Shown piece by piece: positions 12,666-24,140 of a stretch of 64,000 bases of DNA. The notes beneath the pieces are model-generated. The model was not told the origin of the DNA and did no database searches. It saw only the letters and a list, made by a program, of their open reading frames with translations. Each line of letters starts with the position of its first letter. The first letter of the stretch is position 1. This DNA comes from Tanypteryx hageni (lineage: Eukaryota; Arthropoda; Insecta; Odonata; Petaluridae): positions 130,735,547-130,799,546 of the forward strand of contig CM054116.1 in NCBI GenBank assembly GCA_028673005.1, in the 5' to 3' direction. The translations under genes were made by a program, and so were the position numbers.

Positions 12666-14910
12666 TCCCTACTTTACACCTCTCACTTGAAAAACGACGT
12701 CTCCGCTTAATGAATGCGTGACAAACATGGACACATTTTTATTTGCGTGGAGTGATTTGTACAAATATATATTTTTAAATTTGATCTTATATTGTTCCGT
12801 AGCGCTTTTAAATTTAGTTCGCAATATATTTGCTAAAGTTGGCGTTATCTTTTCTTCGTGGTATTTATTGCTTTTCAACGTACGTGCAGTGACGACATTT
12901 TTAGTCTTGTGACCCAGGAACCGAAAACTATTTTCTCATCTGCCATTGGTTCGGTAAACCTATAAACGAAGTACACGTGGAAAGCGATGGTCTAGTGTGT
13001 GTGTGCGCGCGCACGTATAATAGAGGTAACATACAGGGTATATACAGTGAATATTATCCGGATTTCATTCCTTAGATTTTGCAGTAAAAATTCAATATTT
13101 ATTCCAAGAGCGATGGCGTCCCTGATAAAGCAACATGGTACATACTATGCTATCTGATTGAATACTTAAAAATTTATAAATCACAAATTTAATTAAATCC
13201 TACCGTGGGATTTACGGATTGCAATTTCATATTTTACTTCCAGTTATTTGGCAGCCCTGATTGAATGATACGACTAAAATATGCCATTTACTTATCGTAT
13301 TTTAGCGCAGGTGGAAATTGATAGGGCTGATTGTCACCCAGATATTCCATTTTAGTTTAATCAATTATATTATTATTAATGTCCCGAAAAAAGCTAAAAC
13401 GGATGCATCCGCTCTATAAAATTATGCGATTGAATACGTTTCGGGGATATTTTCTCAAAACGCTCATTCTGCATGACAAGATATGTTAATTTGGTTTTAT
13501 TCTGCTGATTATGAGAAAACTTTACTCAGATCAATATTCTACGAGTTTCAGACTCAAATTTTGTTTCCAGAAAATTCACGGCTCTGATAGTACGATTTTA
13601 TCAGTGGCGGATTTAAAGGGGATCGCACTTGGCGTGCGCCAGGGCCCAACGAACTAAGGGGCTCCGAAAAAGTGTATATATATATATATATATAGGTTTG
13701 GTTTCACTATATATTTAGATTGCGGGGCGTCCAACTCTAGTGCAATGAGCTCAAGAATGGACTGGATTCTGTTATGTCATTTTTGACTTCTACTTGTATA
13801 CAAATACTTGGCACCAAATTTCAATGAAATACAGAATGCATTCAGAAAGCAAGATAAAATCATAAAAAAACGAAATTCTTTATATTTAAGAATGCACCCC
13901 AAAATTGCGCTGAAGTATATCTCTCCGTCTCTTTAAGACGCATCATATTTTTATTTTAAATAGATAATAATCGAACTACATGCTTGAAACTTAATGTTTC
14001 CTTGCCGCAGGAAGGATATTGTTTAAAATAAAAATATGGAATGCGGTTTCTCAAAATCTGCTTATATTAACGAACAATACATTTTACATGAAATGCTTGC
14101 TTTGCTCAAATATTTCTTAAAAGCTATAATTTTCTCGGATTATACGAGTTCATGAAAAATGCGGTTTTATTTCTGGTAATGTGGCATTCCTGACTTGGTG
14201 ATTTGATCCGTATATCTCATTTTCAACTTTGAGTGTATACGGGGTTCTATTGCTATAGGAATTTTTCTCACATACGTCTGAGCGCTTTGCAGCTACACAA
14301 ACGCTCAATCAAATGCTCTCCTTTATCTGTCAATTTACTCCATTTCGCTTCTCTGACTCCTGTCCACCGCAGAAACCTCACAGATCAACCGATTACATTT
14401 GTGGAATATGAAATCGAAACCTTATACTCCTAAAATGACATCACTGAAGAAATTAAAAGTTTAATCAGATCTGAAAATCGACGAACAACTTTTGTTCGAT
14501 ATACATTCACGCCAACCATTTATTTTGCAAAATATTTTTTAATTAATGTCGAAGATTATCCAATCTTTCCGATTTTCTTATCGATTGAGAGATCACGACT
14601 AGAAAGTTTTTCGAGAATACCCGTCCTATTTGAAGAGCATTCATCTTCACCAATGCATGTGAACAAAATAACAGCAAACTCAGTGGGCAGAGAGAACTCC
14701 ACAATTTGCAACCGAGTTTGTTGGGTGCACACACCTTGTTCAAAGGACATGGAATATGAGTCTATGAGTCTATATAAATCGAATTTGCAAAATTTTATAT
14801 GCATTGTCGTCGATACGTGTAGATTTTTTGCCACTAAATTTTCCATGGTTGTGCGATGTGATTTTTTAAATTTGGTTTACCACATTCACTCTTAATATAT
14901 TTGAACTTCA
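12666..14910. other. AT-rich DNA with an isolated hAT-like end
   Basis: At 13601 the plus strand begins CAGTGGCGGATTTAAAGGGG, a common hAT terminus, followed by a GGGCCC-rich segment and a short (TA)n at 13674-13694. I found no matching right end. The remainder is unassigned. Confidence 0.3.
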
Positions 14911-14916
14911 AAAACC

Positions 14917-15727
14917 CAATAGTGTGGGATCCTCACTCAGTGGGTCAGATAAAGCAGCTTGAGATGGTGCAGAGAACTGCAGCGCGCTATGTCTTAGGAG
15001 ATTTTAGAAGAACCGAGAGCGTAACAGAAATGTTAAAAAAACTAGAGTGGGAATCGCTAGAACATAGAAGAAGAACAGCAAGGCTAGGGGGACTTTTTAA
15101 TGCATATACGGAAAAGCCAGCTTGGGCAGATATTTGTGATAGGATTAAAAAACCTTCTTATCATGGACGCTGGGATCATGAGCACAAGATGGAGCCTCCA
15201 CAAAAAACAAACTGGGGAAAATTCTCGTTTCTTAATAGAGGGATTGAGCATTGGAACGCATTACCTGCAGAGGTCTTCAAGCCATTCCCTTCCCGCGTAG
15301 GTCTCTTTAAACCGAAGTTAAATACCATTTAAAATGCATAATAATTATGGGTAATTCTAAAGACGAGCTTTTGAGTGATACGTGATGTTTCCATTTGTGT
15401 ACCCTTCCCTAGAAATGTTAAAACCTTTAAATCAAGAGTAAAAAATATCACTGGGAACGATTTTCATTACTTTTAGTTAATTTATTGTTAAATAATATTG
15501 TAAGATGAATTAATTAACGAAGGAGCTCGAACTCGAAGCTCCTAACAGGAAAAATATATGAATAGAATATTGTATGTGGTATGTGAAAAATTGTAAACTG
15601 AATCTTCTGAATATGTTTTTATATGTTTTAAATATGTTTTTTTTATATGTTAATTTTGTAACCTTGCCACCAGGCCAGGCGCCCACTTGCATTGTATATT
15701 GAAATAATAATAATAATAAATAATAAG
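14917..15727 (+). mobile_element. 5'-truncated non-LTR retrotransposon (CR1/Jockey-like) 3' end
   Basis: The frame from 14917 to 15330 encodes the C-terminal thumb and tail of a non-LTR reverse transcriptase. Family landmarks are VWDP near the start, QRTAARYVLGDF, then LEWESLEHRRRTARL and a final HWNALPAEV block. The catalytic motifs are missing because the copy is 5'-truncated, as LINE insertions usually are. A 3' UTR of about 390 bp follows and ends in an AATAATAATA-type tail at 15700-15727. The remaining frame has no internal stop, so the insertion is not very old. It differs in sequence from the CR1-like copy at 34.6-35.7 kb. Confidence 0.85.
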
Positions 15728-17088
15728 AAAATATGTAATTGTCTTACCAGATGGCACACTTCATTCGAAACTTCCTACACTTTGCTTTATAAGGTCCTTT
15801 ACGTCATTGTTTTAAGGCCGAGGATTTTGAAGGCACGGGTATTGTATGGAAAAATATAATCCGTTTATTGCACCGGTCATTAATCTCGATCAAATTTGAT
15901 AATTATTACCTGCCTTGAATCATTTTCTCGATGAGAACAGACGCAATTACGCAAAAGTCGGGGAACGCCTCTTGTGTCTTCTTCCAATCTCCTCCAAGGT
16001 AAGAAAGGTTTTCCCAAACTGAGAAATGTGTCCCGATCGCAAGATTTTCTTATAGTATTTTCACAAACATATTATTATAAAATTCATATTTTTGGGAGTC
16101 ATTTCGAAATCCATCCTCTGAGTGCGCTCGCAATTGGCACTCTGAGCTCTTTCTACATACATCGTCTTCTGTTAACCCACAAGGATTTTTTATTCAATTT
16201 ATTCACTTGGTTGTGCATTATATTCACGTCGCATTAAGTCTGTTTTCGGATGGTTAAGATTTCGTGAACAAGTGGGACGATTAAACGAGCAAAATAAACT
16301 TAGTAGTTTAAACATAGTAGTTTAAATGAGCTGTGCAACAGCACACTCACCAGAACTAGAGGTCAACAAACAGTCTGGCAAACGAGGTCTAACTCTTATA
16401 TATTCACTTTTACCAACATATTATTAGAACAAATTCATTGTATATAATATCTTAGATAAAATCAATTACATGTATTTATAAAACGACGATATTCGTCAAT
16501 GATATCTAAGCAATATTAACTCGATATTAGAGACTGCTTTTTTAGAAGTTTAAACGTTGAAAACTAACAAGACTAATAAAATGTATTAAAATAACGCCGT
16601 TTCTCTTTTAAGTTTTTTAAGAAAAAAACGTCAATTTTTAAGGAAAATGAAAGTAGAAAACTACCATGCCAACGTATGAGTAACGTGATCCTGTCCCTCA
16701 TATATAGGCTAGGATCATCACAGTGAAATATTTCCGAAATGAATGGCATTCTTTTCAAGTGAGGATAAGATGTAGAGTGAGAAGTTGGACGCAGGGGGAA
16801 ACCAACCAGGAAGCAATGGAGGATAGGTTTCAACCAAAGCGAACAATGACAGAGGTAGGAAATGGATTTTTAAATGGGAGCAATAACGGAGAGGACACGG
16901 TAAATTGATTATTCTGGATGTTACGCCACGGTGTTTTTGTCAGTAGATAGCGTTTGGCTAACATTACAGTCGACTCCGAGAGGTCAAAGTGAGTTTATCT
17001 CATTTAGCTACCGTTCCTGCCATCTTTCCTCTCATAAACCGTTATCGTCTCTCCCTTCGAAGAAACAAAAGGGTTCCACAGAGCTAAG
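15728..17088. other. AT-rich DNA, nothing recognised
   Basis: A short duplicated TAGTAGTTTAAA lies at about 16300-16325. No supported gene. Confidence 0.45.
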
Positions 17089-17640
17089 ATGGTCGCCGGC
17101 ACGGCATCTTTAGTCGCATCATCTCTTCATAGCGTTGCAAAAAATGGCCACCACAAAGAAACCACTGAATGTGAGACGAGGAACAAAAGAAATGTAAACG
17201 ATGAAAGGATAGAATCCATGACCGAAGCCTCTACACCTCATGTCGCCGGCCCCACCATAAGAATCGCGAGAGTGGTAGAGAAACACAAAATAATTCAATA
17301 GGGTAAGAAAGTCGCAGGAGCATCTTTCGAGCGAAAAGAATCTCGAACCTTCCACTCAACCAGAAGGCATATACGAGGTAATGTGCAGCTGTGGAAAGTC
17401 AAACATGGGACAAACAGGGCGCTCTATTGAGTGCAGTCTACAAGAGCATAGGATGACATTAAAAATGTCTGCAATCGCGGAACATGTTCTGTCCAAACTG
17501 GAGTAAAATATAATCATCTCAAAAGAGTCGGTTTACTTCTCGAATATTATGAGAGATATAACAAAAAGAGTTGAATTTCAACAAAAAGAATGGTTACACA
17601 CTCTCCTCTACGTGTAAACTGCTTTTATGAAAAATGAGAA
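17089..17640 (+). pseudogene. Penelope-like GIY-YIG endonuclease relic
   Basis: The plus strand encodes the linker and the GIY-YIG nuclease domain of a Penelope-like retroelement in two registers. From 17089 a frame reads through PHVAGPTIRIARVVEKHKI, the conserved block before the nuclease. After a stop and a register change, 17367-17600 reads YEVMCSCGKSNMGQTGRSIE and then EHRMTLKMSAIAEH. The first half matches the GIY...YIG region (YIG here is NMG), with the R of GRSIE and an EH pair downstream. An in-frame TAA follows the AEH block. The reverse transcriptase is absent. In intact elements this nuclease nicks target DNA to prime reverse transcription. The copy is decayed and is not related at high identity to the other Penelope-like copies in the window. 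Confidence 0.75.
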
Positions 17641-19655
17641 AGTAAAAAGTTTACGGCTACCGGAAAGTGAGAGAAAAACTATAACGGCTAAAGTTTGGCC
17701 TAAGTAAAAATCACTTCAAACTAAATAAGCCGAATATAATGTTGGACAAACGTCAACTGAATAATATATCGCGGCGTCACATACTGAATAATGAATTTAC
17801 CATGAAAAAATGAAGCAAAATGTTTTATACTAAGGAGAGGATATGTCAGGAAAAGATTTATGCGAAATGTCATTCAGGATGTTCTAAGAGAAGTGGCAAC
17901 GAAAATTGCAAATGCTTAACACAATTATAATTACGAAGTATACGCAGAGAAAATGAAAAAAATTGCTGGGATAGATGATAGATTCGTAGATTCGATGAAT
18001 GACAACATATTTTAAATGAAATGCGAGCAAAAAAATTACCAAAAATTTATAACCCGCGTTAGACTTGGATGAAGGGTCTAATATTATTTGCTCTTTAATC
18101 AAACTGCTTTGAACGTCTATATATTTACCCCTGCCATTCAATAGGAAGCAGAGAGACATAGAAAGACAAAGAGAGAGATATAGAGAGAGGAAGTAAGACG
18201 GAGCTTTTGGAGCGAAACCATCTCTATCGAGGTTTTTTGTCATCAGCGCCAGCGTAGAAAAGGGACATAAGAAAGAGTTCGATGGGAAAGTTTGAGTAGG
18301 ACGAGGAAGTGGAAGGGGGTGTGGGAGCCATTAGGAATGGGATGAGAGTCCCCGCTGAGGTGACTGGAGAGGAGGAAGGGGTTTCGAAGGGCCATCGATA
18401 ACGGCGGTCATTGTCAAAGCATGAGGGGGCGGATGTAGGGGGTGGGGAGGGATAAGGGGTAGGTAGAGCATTACGGCGGGAATGTTTTCTCGTGCTACAA
18501 GCGCCTCTTCAGACCTTGGTACCACATTTGAAGGATGAGTGGGCATTACTGGATCTTATTTCTTTGTCTTCAGATGAATGCGAAGTCTAAGACACGGAGC
18601 GTGCCCACTTCTTCACTGAGGAACCGAAAGGGCGTGAGTTATTGAGGAATTGGGAGGGAGAAATGACGAAAAAAGGCGATGGAGGACGGTTGAGAGCGAG
18701 AGAGAGGGAAGGAGAAAGAGGAAATGGATTTTTTGGGTAGTTTATGGCCCTGAGATTGGATAGGCACTTTGGAGGAGAGAATAAACATTGTTGGAAAACC
18801 AGATCCTGTTCATATATATGGAATAATAAATACTTCTAATCAATTCGTATTTCTTTCCATGGATGGTTTTTTATTGCTCTGGTTTGTTTCAATCGTTGAT
18901 TAAACCTTTAGCACAAGAGATAAGATCTGTTGTTGAAGTTTTAAGCGTAACGGTATTTCTTCTATCATGATATTTAGAGGCATTATATCTAGCATATAAT
19001 AGAGAAAATTATGTAAAAATATTCATCAGCGTGAATAATTTTGCAAGGGTTCACTGATGTGTAATCACCGTGCATAATGTAATGTAGGTTCCTTAGCTAT
19101 GCAATTGGTTTTATTCATTCTCTTTTGCCTTCAATCTCATTTCTTACCGTTGAGTCAATTCTCGGAAAATATCCATGTCTCGGTATTTTACTCTATCCGT
19201 CCATTTTTTGTTAACTTTTTTCTGTATGTCAACATTCCGTAAACTTATAAATATTGTAGATCAACTTTCCTAAATTTCTCTTGATGTTTTCGTTCCATAT
19301 AAGGATATAATCTATAAATAGCATTCCACAAACCTCTTTCTTATCTCTTTAGATGATTTACTTGATAGCAAGAGTTTCTTTGTTCTGATAACAGTTTCCG
19401 CTTTTGTAATTCTAGTCGTTATTTAAATTGTGCATTTTTTATATTTTTTCCGATGATTATACTGCTAAACTTGCTGTAGTGTATTTCCATTATTTTTTCT
19501 TTTTATTCTTAGGGTATTCTTAATATATTAGATCTCTTCTGCATTAATTTCCATTTGATACTGTCTCTCAGATGTTTCTGTTCTATAAATAATGTTTTGA
19601 ATTTCCTCTTTCTTTTCTACCAGGATAAGTTACCCATTCAAATATATTGTACTAT
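17641..19655. other. AT-rich DNA with a GA-rich middle part
   Basis: Purine-rich stretches lie at about 18150-18200 and 18640-18770, with GC-richer DNA between (18240-18620). No gene recognised. Confidence 0.45.
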
Positions 19656-20584
19656 ATGTATACTAGGGTGGTCCTTATAATGGGGGGGGGGGGCAAACGT
19701 TTTATTTTTAATAGGGCACCAGCCTATCTTGTTTTAATATTTAAAAAAATAATATTCCTAAAATTTGATAAATTTTAGATGAAATTTAGAGGTTGCTACC
19801 AAAGTTTGAAACATTAAGTTTTCTTTATTTTAAACAAAATGTAATACAGTACAAAGCATATAAAATTTAGAGTTGGTGATTTCCATGCTACATTGTCACA
19901 TGATTAACATAACAATACTGACACAGTGGTATATTAATTGTTTGTGGCATGTCCCAAAGTCTGGATATCTCCTCCGATGATCGCTGACAACCTGCAGAAG
20001 AAATTGCTTATGCTGCTCACCCTGGGTGTGTAATCGATTGAATTCCTCGATCAGGGCAACTCCGCATTCTGCCGTATCGTTAATTCAATTGATGGGCCTG
20101 ATGCACTTTTCTGTGGAAATGTAGTTCCCATCAGAAGCCCAGAGTTCGGGATCCAATTCTGTGAATTTCGAGTCAAGACCAAGTATGTTGAAAAACCTCA
20201 AAGTGTTGGCTGACACAAAATAGTCCAAATTTTTCTCCAAGATCCTATCCAGATCGACAGTCACTCTCTTTGAGTGGTCCTCATTATCATCATTTTGGAG
20301 AGCTTGAATCAATTTGGTTTTTGTATCTATTGATACTTTTTTATCAAAGAAAGCAAGGTTAAAAAAGGAATTGGAGACTACGGTGTACAGATTGGAATTA
20401 AAATTTAAAACTCCTAAACCGTAAATTAACCCAGAGAGCACTCACACATCAATAAGAAATAAGGAAAATTAAATTATGCTTACAAGTTTGCAGGACAATG
20501 ATGGCCTGTTGTCAAAAACTAGCCTAAAAGAAAGAAAAAGAAAAACACACACGCACAAACACTCTGGAAATCTCTAGATACGTA

Positions 20585-20611
20585 TTTCGGGAGCTGTGCT
20601 CCCATCTTCAG
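20585..20611 (-). ncRNA. Hammerhead ribozyme core, 3' terminal repeat of the Penelope-like element
   Basis: CTGAAGA (20611-20605), a helix II hairpin GGGAGC/GCTCCC with an ACA loop, and GAAA (20588-20585) form the invariant hammerhead core. TACGTATC follows, giving a very short helix III and a potential cleavage triplet. Short or dimeric hammerheads are known from Penelope-like terminal repeats. Confidence 0.7.
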
Positions 20612-21577
20612 TAGCTGAAGTCGTATGAATTGTTTGTGTTTGGTCTTGTGTATTTATGTGTTCCGGGTAAAAGTGAAAGAGGGGCAGAGGGGTTGGGGAA
20701 TTCTTAACGGTTAGCGAGTAGAGGGGTGAGTAAGGGATAGGTCCGCGGTCGTTATTCATAACCGTCTCTTTGAATTTGTTTATGAAAATACTCTCGTAAG
20801 CGTCTAGTTTCCAGTCGGTTTGTGTTGATTTTAAGAGAGACATGTTTTCGATTTTAATCGGGTGATTGTTTTCCTGTATGTGTATTGCGACGCTAGACCT
20901 GTTAAATCTATTGTGTTTGAAGTGTGCAAGGTGTTCTTTGAACCTGGTTTCTAGCTTTCGTTTAGTTTACCCTATGTAGAATTTCTCGCAGTCTGTGCAA
21001 GCGATTTTGTATATGCCGGATCTTTGTAGAGTCGGGATCGTGTCTTTTGGATTGTGTAGTAAGTTGGAGAGTTTGTTTTCATTCACAGGTACTGCTTTAA
21101 GGTTCTGTTTTAAGAAGATGTTTGATAAGCCGTTTGTGATGCCTGGGACGAAGGAGATTTTTACGTATTTTGGTTTTTTGGGGGGCGTGCTTGTGAGAGT
21201 AATCTGTTTTTTCAAAGAAAGACTGCGCTTGTGTTTGTGTAAAATATTCTCTATCATTTGAGGGTCGTAACCATTGATTTTAGCGCATTTTTTGATATAT
21301 TTTAATTCTGTGAGGAAATCAACTTTAGAAAGAGAAACCTGTAAGAGTCTATGTACCATTGAGTGGAATGGTGCTATTTTATGTGAAATATGGTGGTTGG
21401 AATCAGAGGGAATGTACCTGTCTGTGTGTGTGGGTTTGTGGTAAATCCCGAACTTGATTTGGTTGTTTTCTCTTTTTACGAGAAGGTCAAGAAATGGCAA
21501 TGTATTTTGTTTTCAACTTCATGTGTAAATTTAATGGAAGGATATTGATCGTTTAGTTGCTGTAGAAAATCAGTTCT

Positions 21578-21637
21578 GTTATTACTGGAGGTATCAAAAA
21601 TCGCGAAAATATCGTCAACAATACCTCCAGTAATAAC
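21578..21637. repeat. 17-bp perfect inverted repeat at the Penelope 5' junction
   Basis: GTTATTACTGGAGGTAT (21578-21594) and its exact complement (21621-21637) flank 26 bp holding the YVDD codons. The right arm lies between the truncated reverse transcriptase and the inverted terminal repeat. This looks like fold-back self-priming during insertion. Confidence 0.8.
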
Positions 21638-21710
21638 ATAACTGATAACTTTTACCCGGAACACATAAATACACAAGACCAAACACAAACAATTCATACG
21701 ACTTCAGCTA

Positions 21711-21737
21711 CTGAAGATGGGAGCATAGCTCCCGAAA
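21711..21737 (+). ncRNA. Hammerhead ribozyme core, inverted 5' terminal repeat
   Basis: Inverted copy of the core at 20585-20611. CTGAAGA (21711-21717), helix II GGGAGC/GCTCCC with an ATA loop, GAAA (21734-21737), then TACGTATC. The stem is fully paired and only the loop differs. Confidence 0.7.
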
Positions 21738-23734
21738 TACGTATCTAGAGATTTCCAGAGTGTTTGTGCGTGTGTGTTTTTCTTTTTCTTCCTTTTAAGC
21801 TAGTTTTTGACAACAGGTTTCTGTAGGCCATCTTCGTCCTGCTAACTTGTAAGCATAATTTAATTTTCCTTATTTCTTATTGACGTGTGAGTGCTCTCTG
21901 GGTTAATTTACGGTTTAGGAGTTTAAAATTTTAATTCCAAAGAAAGCAAGGACAACCAGCTCTTCGCAGAGGTACCACAGATGACGATCAAGCTTCTTCA
22001 GAGCAGCGTTGGCAACTATTGAGTTTGTAGTCTTGACTTGTTGGAGGTTCTTCAACAGCATCAGGTCATTTAAAGGCGCAGCAGTTGGAAGTGCAGCTTG
22101 AAATCACGCCTTCAAATAGAATCTCACAACAAAAATTGCTATTTTCCTTATCCTAGCTTCCTCTGTTGTCTTCAATGGAAACTGTCATTTAAACATCCAC
22201 AGTTTAATAGCATGAATGGCTTTGGCCATACAACGAGCCTTATGCATTGCACCAGAAGCAAGAAATCTAATTCCACGAGAAGGTTCACTTCCAAGAAAGG
22301 TGATAGAGATTTCCATGAGTTCTCTGTAATCATCGCAAGGTTGCTGCTGGTTCAGTTGGTCTGTAGCAAAAGTGATTATTTCGTCTTTAATATCGGCAAC
22401 AGCTCTGGCAGTCATCCTCAAGTGCAGTTCTGTATTCGGACTTATCCAGTGACACCCAATGAGCTTAAAATCGCTTGAAGATGAGTATTTCTGGGCTCGC
22501 TGATGAACTTACGATGACAAAGAAGCTTCCAGTACCAGCTACAATATGTGGTGCCTGCAGAGAATGTAGAGAAGTTTCTTGTCTAATTTCTGTTCAATCC
22601 AAAGACATGCTCCATTTTTTCTTCCAGTATTTGACGCAGTAGTGTCAAAACACATTCCTTTCACTGCCCATTTACAATCCAGTTCCAGCCGCGATTTTTG
22701 GAACACCGAGCGGTTGTTCTACTCCATCACCTGTGACTAAAATAGGAAGATGATCAGCTACTTCCCTTCCAGTAAGATCTGGCAGCAGCTTGCCATCCCA
22801 ATGCACAACTAGCGGAGCTGTTGGATTAAATTGAGAGATTATTTGTTTAGCTGCTGCTTTCCTTTGCTGAATACGACTTACACGAATTGAGGAGCTATTT
22901 ACTGCGAATTTGGAAATGTCTTACCCCAGACTTTCTCTAGCAGCATTAAGCAACGCAGTGGATTTTCTGTCACTCAACTTTGTGCGATCCAGTACAGCTG
23001 CCAAGCCTAGCGTAATAAATTGCTTCCTTCCTCTTTTTCAAGAAGGCTCTCTATGAGATGCGCATTCCAGTTCAGCAGGTTCACTACTCTGTCTATCCCG
23101 TTTCACCTCCTCAGAATCATTGCTGGAGGATGAGGAGCACAAGGTTACAGGTTTGGTTTCTGTTTCCTTTCTACTTTTCTCAAGGTGGTCTTGATATTTC
23201 TTGGCTCGCTCCCTTCTTCTAGCTTCTTGCTGTTCTAGGGCCTTGTCAACTCCAGCCATATTTCCTCGCCGCCCTTTTTCCCTCTGAGCCAGAAGAAATT
23301 CTCGATATTCTTCTATTTTGATCATGGATAGCGCCTCTGCGTGCGCAATATCAAAAAGCTCATCGAGGCTGTTACTGAAAGCAGTTTCTTTTTCAAACAA
23401 TGTTTTGGATCTTTCCTTCTTGTTTTTATTTTCGTTTTTCTTCAGCTTCTGTCAGTTATGGAAGATTTTTTCAAAAGCTGCAATTACGTGTTTTTGACGC
23501 CGAGTAGGGATCCGTGCTATATCCCAAATCCCAATGGCAGCTTTGACAGCTACAATCGCACTTTCTCGAACAGTTTTCTTTTCAGTCAGATGCAAATGAA
23601 AAAATAAGCTATGCCTCTCGCTTCAAAGGTAGCTTTTTTCCAGGTATTTCACGTGATTGTAGTCCAATTAGCCAAACATTCGTCATTTTACGGGTAGTAG
23701 GACTAACAGTAACCATTTCTTCATAAAAGCAAAC

Positions 23735-23821
23735 CTAAAAGTAAAGTGAAAAAATGATCTAACATACTTCTGTTGTTATTAGTTTTTTTTGGTGATGAGC
23801 AGGACGCAGTTCATAACTTAC
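23735..23821 (-). other. Predicted intron in the transposase gene
   Basis: From the first ATG of the predicted transcript (23836-23834) five codons lead to a donor GTAAGT (23821-23816). A pyrimidine-rich acceptor ending TTACTTTTAG is at 23735. Removing these 87 bp joins the short first exon in frame to a 40-codon open stretch. This is a prediction from splice consensus only. Confidence 0.5.
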
Positions 23822-23939
23822 AAACTGGCGGTGCATTGTATTGTAATCTCCTACGAGTCAGGTTCTCTTGAGTCTCTACACAACAACTTTATGGGAGGAA
23901 ACCCTTGGCTGAACTGCACTCTTTGGCTGCCTGATGACA

Positions 23940-23978
23940 ACTGAACTCACTGCACTAGGTGAGCTGCTTATATAGTTT
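23940..23978 (-). promoter_or_regulatory. TATA box and TCAGT initiator of the transposase gene
   Basis: On the minus strand TATATAAG occupies 23974-23967 and an arthropod-type initiator TCAGT occupies 23944-23940. Its A at 23942 lies 32 bp downstream of the first T of the TATA box, the canonical spacing. The predicted leader of about 106 nt contains no ATG before the one at 23836. The heat-shock-element array ends 17 bp upstream of the TATA box. Confidence 0.7.
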
Positions 23979-23990
23979 AAGCCATAGATT

Positions 23991-24140
23991 GTTCCAGAAG
24001 GTTCTAGAACGCACTGAAAGGTTCTACATCATTACAGAAGGTTCTAGAACGTTCCGGAAAGTTTCAAATTGTTCCGCAAGGTTCTAGAACGTTTCAGATT
24101 GTTTATGAATGTTCTATAACGTTCTGGACAGTTCTAGATT
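23991..24140. promoter_or_regulatory. Array of fifteen decamers matching heat-shock elements
   Basis: Fifteen consecutive 10-bp units, most beginning GTT, form an unbroken 150-bp array. The consensus GTTCTAGAAC equals the heat-shock-factor site nTTCnnGAAn, which is two inverted pentamers. Ten units have an exact TTC at positions 2-4 and seven an exact GAA at positions 7-9. Units 1, 2, 6, 7 and 10 have both. The best runs are 23992-24009 (four contiguous pentamers) and 24037-24059 (five). Relative to the predicted start the array covers about -49 to -198, as in hsp70 promoters. It could instead be a neutral palindromic minisatellite, but the phase and position favour HSF binding. Confidence 0.75.

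Larger units (their letters stand above)
20574..21660 (-). pseudogene. Penelope-like reverse transcriptase C-terminus plus GIY-YIG nuclease
   Basis: The minus strand starts at IVDDIFAIFDTSSNNRTDF, the YVDD catalytic motif with its Y changed to I. After a register change near 21480 it continues with LPFLDLLVKRENNQIKFGIY, HKPTHTDRYIPSDSNH and a HISHK block, all typical of Penelope-like enzymes downstream of the active site. The nuclease begins SGIYKIACTDCEKFYIG (GIY and YIG both present), then a stop codon at about 20967, and continues TKRKLETRFKEHLAHFKHNR with the conserved R and H. The frame runs into the terminal repeat and ends at 20574. At least one frameshift and one stop make it inactive. 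Confidence 0.85.
20359..21938 (-). mobile_element. Penelope-like retroelement with inverted terminal repeats, nested in the transposase gene
   Basis: Arms of about 280-290 bp (20394-20674 and 21648-21938) are inverted copies of each other and enclose a minus-strand coding relic. A 14-bp target duplication CAAAGAAAGCAAGG lies at 20345-20358 and 21938-21951, within the LAFF(D) codons of the interrupted transposase-like gene. A 35-bp segment (20359-20393) separates the 3' arm from the duplication and resembles the roughly 35-bp tail described for Penelope insertions. Each arm carries a hammerhead core. The copy is 5'-truncated at the YVDD motif of the reverse transcriptase. Confidence 0.88.
19896..23836 (-). 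pseudogene. Decayed RNase-H-fold transposase-like gene, split by a Penelope insertion
   Basis: Read on the minus strand, pieces in several registers align in order with an uncharacterised protein that I recall as widespread in arthropod and cnidarian genomes. The blocks are: an ARIPTR segment (about 23540); a coiled, charged region with LFDIAHAEAL and AQREKGRRGNMAGVDKAL (23400-23038); VVHWDGKLLPDLTG and GDGVEQPLGVPKI (about 22830-22690); CFDTTASNTGR and a CRHH motif (about 22650-22560); CDDYRELMEISITFLG and GAMHKARCMAKAIHAIK (22340-22190). After the Penelope insertion it resumes with LAFFDKKVS, LDYFVSANTLRFFNILGL (20360-20090) and NDTAECGVALIEEFN (20070-20030). The DTTASN and CxxH motifs recall hAT-type catalytic cores. 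Several stops and frameshifts make it non-functional. Confidence 0.8.

Noticed and set aside
13601..13740. hAT-like left end CAGTGGCGGATTTAAAG
   Set aside because: No matching right end or target duplication found, so no element boundaries are claimed.
20995..21261. 88-codon plus-strand open frame
   Set aside because: Antisense shadow of the Penelope-like coding relic.
22098..22478. 126-codon plus-strand open frame
   Set aside because: Antisense to the DYRELMEI block of the transposase-like gene.
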